DNA from: Peptostreptococcaceae bacterium
GTDB lineage: Bacteria; Bacillota_A; Clostridia; Peptostreptococcales; Anaerovoracaceae
Reading direction: 5' to 3'
Length of the DNA: 19,459 bases
Assembly (NCBI GenBank): GCA_016650135.1
Contig: JAENWH010000006.1
Span: 1-19,459 of the forward strand
Shown: positions 15,142-19,459 of the stretch, in pieces
Numbering within the stretch: the stretch's first letter is position 1
How the letters are laid out: each line of letters opens with the position of its first letter
Notes under the pieces: model-generated
Seen by the model: only the letters and a program-made list of their open reading frames with translations
Told to the model about the DNA's origin: nothing
Database searches by the model: none
Program-made: the position numbers and the translations under genes

Positions 15142-17049
15142 ATGGAAAGAGTAAAATTTTATTCAGAACATGATATAGCATTTGACAGGGAAATAGATAA
15201 AGTAATTGAAAGAATTAACGACCACTCTATTGATAAGGAATGGGAATTAGACGATGTAGTTGAATTCCATAATATTTTGAAGTATATGCAAATGGAAGGG
15301 TTTGCTGAATATCTTCAAGAAAAAACAAACTTAATTTGCGTAGATTATATTAAGAAAATCAATGCTAAAATTGGAAAGTATTTAGGCATTAATAAATCAG
15401 TTACCATTCATAAATATGATGAAATTAATTTTATTGGAACTGAAGATTTTCTTGAAATAATCGATAAGTACGAAGTCTACAAAGAAGTTTCGAGTTCTGA
15501 TTTTAAGGTGCTCTTAGATAAGGCTAATGTCCCACTTTATATGGTCTTAAAGCATAAAAAAACAGTCGATTATTTTGATGATATTGTTAAGGAAAAAATA
15601 ATGAGCGATTCGTATAATGCTGAAACAATACTTTCAAAGTATTTAGATGAAAGAGAGTTACACTTGCCTCCTTCATTAACGGATGCGGATATTTTGAAGC
15701 TAATAGACGACTATATTAATATTGATGCAGAGAGGGTAAATATAAATATTCTCAGAAAAATTATACATTTTCCAGCGGGAATAGGATTGAATATTACTGA
15801 CAAGATAAAACTTCATGCCAATCGTAAAGAAAAAGAAGAGTCAGAAAAAATATTTAGTCAAGGCACTGGTATAGAATCTAGTGTCTCAATAAGATATGAA
15901 AAAGGTTTAGATGAAGAAATAAAATTAGATGCTAATGTTAGTAAAGTGTCGATTGTAATAAATCGTGATTGGATTGAAGAGAATAATGATTTCCCAACAC
16001 TTTGGAATAATTTCATTCATTTATTTGGTGTTGTTGATAATAAAGCAAGATTGACAATTGCTTCAAAATCCAATGATATGAGTGCACTTGTAGCAGCATT
16101 AAGTCCATGTGGTAGCCATCTGTATAGGACTTCTTTTGATTTCGGATTTAGAGAGATGGTTGCAAATGCACAAATATATAGTTATGTACAAGTACTGAAT
16201 GTTTTGGACATAAGAATAGAGGATATGATTGAATGGTTCTTTAACGACTATTTATTAGGTGAATTCTCAATAGCTGATTTCATTGTAAAAATGCCATCTG
16301 CTGCATCTTCATATTTCGAAAAATGTAGAACAATTCTACCTGAAATAGATAGGATATTTAAGCAGTATAATGCATTGATTGAGGATGATGAAATAGACCA
16401 AGAACTAATTCAAATATCATCTTCAAGTGTAAAAGTTAAAGAGGTGAATTCTTTCATCTCACACAAATATGCATATCCTGTTGGCGAATGGTATCAAACG
16501 GTTACTTTTCTTCTGTTTTCTGACCAAAGCAATATATTCTACATACCTAAAAAGGATAAAAAGCATAAGAACTTTCTAGACTTAATTACGTGTGATAATG
16601 TGAGGAAAAATGATTTTCAAGAATATCAAATTCGAAGTATGAATTGGTTATTCGACAATGGTGTAATTTTTGAAAATGAAGATGGTTTTATAAAGGTAGT
16701 TGACATTAAGACTACTTTTATTTTAAAAGAGCTGTACTATGAGGATGTATTAAACTATTTCCATTATGAATCGAAATTAAGAGAGGTAATAGATTCATTT
16801 GAGGAAAATGAAATTGTGACCTTTGAAAGTTCATTACTTACAAGAAATGAACAAGATTACCTTGATTTCTACTTGAACAAGTCAAAATTTACGAATGGTT
16901 ATGATATACGGAATAGATATTTGCATGGGACAAATGTAAATGATGAGAAGCAATATGAAGCTGATTATTATTCAATTCTAAAATTAATAATAATAATAAT
17001 TCTAAAAATAAATGATGATTTGATTCTTAATGATTCAAATGGGAGATAA
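15142..17049 (+). CDS. Large unrecognised protein with HEPN-like C-terminal motif
   Basis: A 635-aa protein that is mostly helical and acidic, with no signal peptide or membrane segment. I cannot name its family. Near the C-terminus, NGYDIRNRYLHGTNVNDEK contains RNRYLH (residues 590-595), an Rx4H arrangement as in HEPN ribonucleases and in DUF4209-like C-terminal domains, followed by a helix-rich tail. HEPN domains are common RNA-cleaving toxins in defence systems; an RNase role here is inference from one motif. ATG at 15142 follows GAGGTG; the in-frame GTG at 15136 is part of that site. It is separated from the helicase by 430 bp and has a possible -10 of its own, so it may be an independent system. 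Confidence 0.75.
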   Translation: MERVKFYSEHDIAFDREIDKVIERINDHSIDKEWELDDVVEFHNILKYMQMEGFAEYLQEKTNLICVDYIKKINAKIGKYLGINKSVTIHKYDEINFIGTEDFLEIIDKYEVYKEVSSSDFKVLLDKANVPLYMVLKHKKTVDYFDDIVKEKIMSDSYNAETILSKYLDERELHLPPSLTDADILKLIDDYINIDAERVNINILRKIIHFPAGIGLNITDKIKLHANRKEKEESEKIFSQGTGIESSVSIRYEKGLDEEIKLDANVSKVSIVINRDWIEENNDFPTLWNNFIHLFGVVDNKARLTIASKSNDMSALVAALSPCGSHLYRTSFDFGFREMVANAQIYSYVQVLNVLDIRIEDMIEWFFNDYLLGEFSIADFIVKMPSAASSYFEKCRTILPEIDRIFKQYNALIEDDEIDQELIQISSSSVKVKEVNSFISHKYAYPVGEWYQTVTFLLFSDQSNIFYIPKKDKKHKNFLDLITCDNVRKNDFQEYQIRSMNWLFDNGVIFENEDGFIKVVDIKTTFILKELYYEDVLNYFHYESKLREVIDSFEENEIVTFESSLLTRNEQDYLDFYLNKSKFTNGYDIRNRYLHGTNVNDEKQYEADYYSILKLIIIIILKINDDLILNDSNGR

Positions 17050-17312
17050 GTATATATGCATTGTTTCCCACATGTTATAGCACATTTTTCATTTAAGGTG
17101 TGTGTTTTTGTGCCGAGAAGGGGAATCTTACTACAAGCGAGAATAAAAACTATTTAAGGATTGTTTCGTTTAATTATCAATATCATTTTGATTAAATGAT
17201 TTCTGAGAAGTTTGGGATATACAATGCCCCCCCCATTTTAGGTTTTTACTGATTTGCTTTTTAAAGAATAGGATATGGCTATCCCTTAGTAGAACCCGTT
17301 CCAAAATCACTA
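17050..17312. other. Intergenic region with C8 tract
   Basis: No gene is seen. A run of eight C at 17227-17234 is conspicuous in AT-rich DNA; the ATG just before it (17224) opens only nine codons. TTTAAT with ATTAAA near 17170-17200 forms a loose hairpin. Confidence 0.35.
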
Positions 17313-17342
17313 TTGCCAGTTAAGCGGCGTGTATGATATACT
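17313..17342 (+). promoter_or_regulatory. Promoter of the guaA-fragment locus
   Basis: TTGCCA (17313-17318), an 18-bp spacer and TATACT (17337-17342), each one mismatch from consensus. GTGTATG in the spacer forms an inverted repeat with CATACAC at 17364-17370, which might be an operator. Confidence 0.6.
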
Positions 17343-17348
17343 CCTGTA

Positions 17349-17432
17349 AAATACAAACAACCTCATACACGGTTGTTAGAAAAAATCTAAGGCGGTAACA
17401 ATTGAATAACATACACGGAGGTTGTATAAAAA
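17349..17432 (+). promoter_or_regulatory. Structured leader, possible translational attenuator
   Basis: AACAACC (17356-17362) and GGTTGTT (17371-17377) form a 7-bp hairpin. The same strand segment, ACAACCTC (17357-17364), is perfectly complementary to GAGGTTGT (17418-17425), which contains the ribosome site of the 17433 frame, so two exclusive pairings are possible. ATACA/TGTAT also places CGGAGGT in a small loop. A possible 16-codon leader frame starts at TTG 17402 after AAGGCGG and overlaps the next ATG. This resembles leaders of inducible resistance genes; no such gene follows. Confidence 0.4.
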
Positions 17433-17657
17433 ATGAAACAAAAGACGATTGAAAGAGATATATGGCAGTATTCCACCGTACTTCCAAATATTCGCAGTGT
17501 AGGGGTCATGGGGGACTTCAGAACCTATGACCATACGGTGGGTATAAGGGCTGTAACATCGGTTGACGGGATGACATCAGACTGGGCACGTATTCCATAC
17601 GACGTATTGGAGAAAATCAGTAACAGAATGGAGTCGCACGCCCAGGTTGAAATATGA
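17433..17657 (+). pseudogene. guaA: Internal fragment of GMP synthase gene guaA
   Basis: 74 codons. Residues 7-67 closely match the C-terminal (dimerisation) domain of Firmicute GMP synthase: [20 protein letters not shown], then [20 protein letters not shown] and [19 protein letters not shown]. GuaA normally exceeds 500 aa and continues with VNEV and ends in a TSKPPATIEWE-like tail; here the sequence switches to MESHAQVEI and stops. The ATP-pyrophosphatase and amidotransferase domains are absent, so it cannot make GMP. It has a good GGAGG and start, MKQKT being foreign to guaA. Elements are known to integrate at guaA 3' ends, so it may be a recombination scar or captured host DNA. It could still be translated. 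Confidence 0.8.
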
Positions 17658-17729
17658 AGTTGATAGAAATACGAAGGTATTAAAATGGCAGTATTCGCGG
17701 CAGGAGCATTGTTTGAATTGTAGAGAATC

Positions 17730-18536
17730 ATGGTAAAACAGAAAAATTGGGAGCAACTAGATATGAATTTTAGAGAAGACTTGGAAAAAGCAAAGCTATC
17801 ATTATATAATGCAGAGTACGCAGAAGATGTCAAAAATAATCCTGTAGTTAAGGCTACAATCGTATCTTTACTAAAAGCCGTTCCTATATTGGGCGAATTA
17901 CTTGATGGTACGATAGATATAACTTTGACAAAATTCCAAGAGCAAAAAAGAAAAGAACTAATAGATATTATATTGTCAGAAACCACATCAATTACAGCTG
18001 ATATGGTAAATGATATTGAATTTATAATGAATTTTGCAAAAACCCTTGAAGCAGTTAATAGACTATCAACTAATGATAAAGTACAATATTTTGCTAACCT
18101 GCTAAAAAATTCATATTTTACAAATGAGAAAACAGAAAATAATGAATATGAGGAATGGTTACGAATTTTAAGTGAGTTATCTTATCGAGAGATAAATTAT
18201 TTGGTGTTTTTATATGAGTACCAAAATGAAAATAATAAAATAAATGATTTCAACAAAAATTTTAGAAAGAAGTTTTCAGAAACTTTTTCAGTAAGTGAAT
18301 TTGAATATTTAGATGTATATAAAAGACTAACCTATACAGGGTTTGTGCAAGAATTTTTTAAAATTTATAATGGAACTGTACAGCAAAATAAAGTAGTAAA
18401 TGAATATGAAGAAGAATTTATAATAAATGGGACAGAGATGGATACAGAATATTTTTGGATAACTGAGTATTTCAAACAATTTGTTCAAATGATTACAAAT
18501 GACAAAGATGTTAAAAAAGAGATGAAGAATAAGTAA
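17730..18536 (+). CDS. Unrecognised helical protein with hydrophobic N-terminal helix
   Basis: A 268-aa protein. Residues 37-62 (NPVVKATIVSLLKAVPILGELLDG) form a long hydrophobic, possibly membrane-inserting helix, followed by acidic helices (residues 66-140) and a charged C-terminus. NDKVQYFANLLKNSYF (about 115-130) is the most family-like block, but I cannot name the family. Proteins of this shape occur as small effectors in accessory islands, so a membrane-damaging role is possible but unproven. The start at 17730 has only a weak GAGA upstream; ATG 17763 has GGGAG at 9-nt spacing and may be the real start (257 aa). It follows the guaA fragment by 72 bp on the same strand and could share its promoter. 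Confidence 0.7.
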   Translation: MVKQKNWEQLDMNFREDLEKAKLSLYNAEYAEDVKNNPVVKATIVSLLKAVPILGELLDGTIDITLTKFQEQKRKELIDIILSETTSITADMVNDIEFIMNFAKTLEAVNRLSTNDKVQYFANLLKNSYFTNEKTENNEYEEWLRILSELSYREINYLVFLYEYQNENNKINDFNKNFRKKFSETFSVSEFEYLDVYKRLTYTGFVQEFFKIYNGTVQQNKVVNEYEEEFIINGTEMDTEYFWITEYFKQFVQMITNDKDVKKEMKNK

Positions 18537-18689
18537 TGTATTAATTAATTGATGTATTTAAAAATGCCATTTTTGAATGGTAGTTAATTAGTACTTGTAT
18601 TTAGTGTTTAACCATATATAATAATAAGAGTATAAATATTTCAAAAAAAAACCAATAAATAAGAGCAAAAGTAGGGATTTACAAAGTAG

Positions 18690-18872
18690 TTTAAAAGCAA
18701 ATTTTCAGAACGCCATGCCATTGAGGTTGCATGGAACAGAGGGAAAAGCGATACAGTTAAAAGTATATTCGGTAATGGAAATAATGACATAGGGAAGCCA
18801 ACTAACAGTGAATTTATTGCTATTATTGCTGATAAAATTATAACGAATTTCAACCAGCTGTTTATAAAATGA
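18690..18872 (+). pseudogene. Relic of a Spo0A C-terminal DNA-binding domain
   Basis: 60 codons and a stop encode [16 protein letters not shown], then [20 protein letters not shown] and IADKI. This matches the Spo0A effector domain (family consensus about [38 protein letters not shown]). The 5' part is missing or frameshifted: a TAG lies just upstream of 18690 and no start codon or receiver domain is found. Standalone Spo0A_C proteins occur in Firmicute accessory DNA, so the parent may be such a gene rather than host spo0A. The bidirectional terminator follows within 25 bp. Confidence 0.75.
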
Positions 18873-18894
18873 ATTAATAAATTAATGTATAATA

Positions 18895-18935
18895 AAAAAT
18901 GATACTAGTAAGTGAAGCATTTCTAGTATCATTTT
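18895..18935. terminator. Bidirectional terminator
   Basis: ATGATACTAG (18899-18908) and CTAGTATCAT (18923-18932) form a perfect 10-bp stem, with an A run before and a T run after. It serves the rightward unit and the leftward gene at 18942-19154. Confidence 0.9.
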
Positions 18936-18941
18936 GGCGAT

Positions 18942-19154
18942 TTAATCTAAGTTGTTATTTTTATCGCCATCTGGTTTTGAAACAGGCGTAGGAACCCCAT
19001 TAATCTCACGAACATAATATTCATTATAATTACCACTTTTAATTTGTTTGACGAAATTTGCTCGAGACATTGTTGCATTTGTTAGGGTGTCAACAAATTG
19101 GGTATTGCGTCCTGTTTCATTTTCTTTTGTTACAATTACTCTTTTCCTTTCCAT
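18942..19154 (-). CDS. Small conserved Firmicute protein of unknown function
   Basis: A 70-aa hydrophilic, basic protein with no Cys and no membrane segment. It has the compact pattern MERKRVIVTKENETGRNTQF, then SRANFVKQI and NGVPTPVSKPDG. It resembles small hypothetical proteins I associate with Firmicute genomes, but I know no function. AAGGAG (19170-19165) precedes the ATG at good spacing. Its own promoter is probably at 19238-19210 and the shared terminator lies directly after the stop, so it is a complete single-gene unit facing the rest of the island. Confidence 0.8.
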   Translation of the reverse strand: MERKRVIVTKENETGRNTQFVDTLTNATMSRANFVKQIKSGNYNEYYVREINGVPTPVSKPDGDKNNNLD

Positions 19155-19209
19155 TTTATCTCATCTCCTTCCTACAATATACGGTATATAAATATAATTC
19201 TATGTATTG

Positions 19210-19238
19210 ATTATATAAAAAAAATTACTCTCAAGCAA
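19210..19238 (-). promoter_or_regulatory. Promoter of the small leftward gene
   Basis: On the minus strand, TTGCTT (19238-19233), a 17-bp spacer and TATAAT (19215-19210). Confidence 0.5.
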
Positions 19239-19272
19239 GGGTATGATTTTAAAATAATGAGCTGGAATGATA

Positions 19273-19286
19273 ACCCATATATGGGT
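19273..19286. promoter_or_regulatory. 14-bp perfect palindrome, operator-like
   Basis: ACCCATATATGGGT is a perfect palindrome, followed by the related ATAACCTATATAG near 19310. It lies between divergent promoters (19210-19238 leftward, 19357-19385 rightward), a typical operator position. Confidence 0.45.
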
Positions 19287-19356
19287 ATAATAATCCGAAT
19301 ATAGATATAATAACCTATATAGTGTCTACTGATTAACTCTAAAACCGTTGAAAATG

Positions 19357-19385
19357 CTGACATTTTTGGTGATTCGTGGTATAAT
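19357..19385 (+). promoter_or_regulatory. Strong rightward promoter leaving the window
   Basis: CTGACA (19357-19362), a 17-bp spacer ending in extended TGg, and a perfect TATAAT (19380-19385). The AAAGGAG near 19451 at the window edge suggests that a gene starts just beyond it. Confidence 0.7.
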
Positions 19386-19459
19386 AAATGCATAGGTTTT
19401 TTCGAAACGAAGCAATTTTCCTTGCACTTTATCATTAAAAAAACCATCAAAGGAGCAGA

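Noticed and set aside
17402..17452. 16-codon leader peptide frame after AAGGCGG
   Set aside because: Geometry is suggestive but the TTG start and lack of conservation data make it too weak for a separate gene entry.
19211..19450. 79-codon leftward frame
   Set aside because: It runs across two promoters and a palindrome, with low-complexity content and no ribosome site.

Overview
The window looks like an accessory region of a low-GC, spore-forming Firmicute, probably Bacillales and perhaps Paenibacillus-like. The grounds are AT-rich DNA, strong AGGAGG-type ribosome binding sites, TTG/GTG starts, sigma-A-type promoters, a remnant of a Spo0A DNA-binding domain and a fragment of a Firmicute-type guaA. 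No tRNA, rRNA, CRISPR array or prophage structural gene was seen. The overall picture is a defence island assembled from exchangeable cassettes, with many recombination scars.

Left part (1-2311): direct repeats like an insertion-sequence end, then a leftward pair (SEFIR/TIR-like protein and a small zinc ribbon), divergent from an unrecognised 256-aa protein that ends in a good terminator. Next (2312-6224): a small promoter-plus-terminator unit, then a large PD-(D/E)XK nuclease-like gene. A 20-bp sequence lies on both sides of that gene. A tightly coupled pair follows: a polytopic membrane protein and a lysozyme-like protein. A probable res site, a TnpR-type serine recombinase and a small membrane-anchored protein come next (6231-7639).

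Middle (7640-11234): an EcoRI-type adenine methyltransferase overlaps a DUF262-HNH endonuclease by 4 bp, giving a likely restriction-modification cassette. It is flanked by two related 120-bp direct repeats and by decayed 3' ends of resolvase genes. Two such relics can still be translated (10427-10528 and 10681-10782).

Right part: a Gabija-like pair (OLD-type ATPase/TOPRIM nuclease plus UvrD-family helicase, overlapping by 8 bp). Then comes a 635-aa unrecognised protein with a HEPN-like RNRYLH motif near its C-terminus. After it, a well-formed promoter and structured leader drive a 74-codon internal fragment of guaA, followed by an uncharacterised helical protein, a Spo0A C-terminal relic, a bidirectional terminator, a small conserved leftward gene, a 14-bp palindrome and a strong rightward promoter leaving the window.

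The strongest functional calls are the recombinase, the R-M pair, the OLD/UvrD pair and the SEFIR protein. Candidates for undescribed biology are the membrane/lysozyme-like pair, the orphan nuclease with its small upstream transcription unit, the HEPN-like protein, and the guaA-fragment locus.
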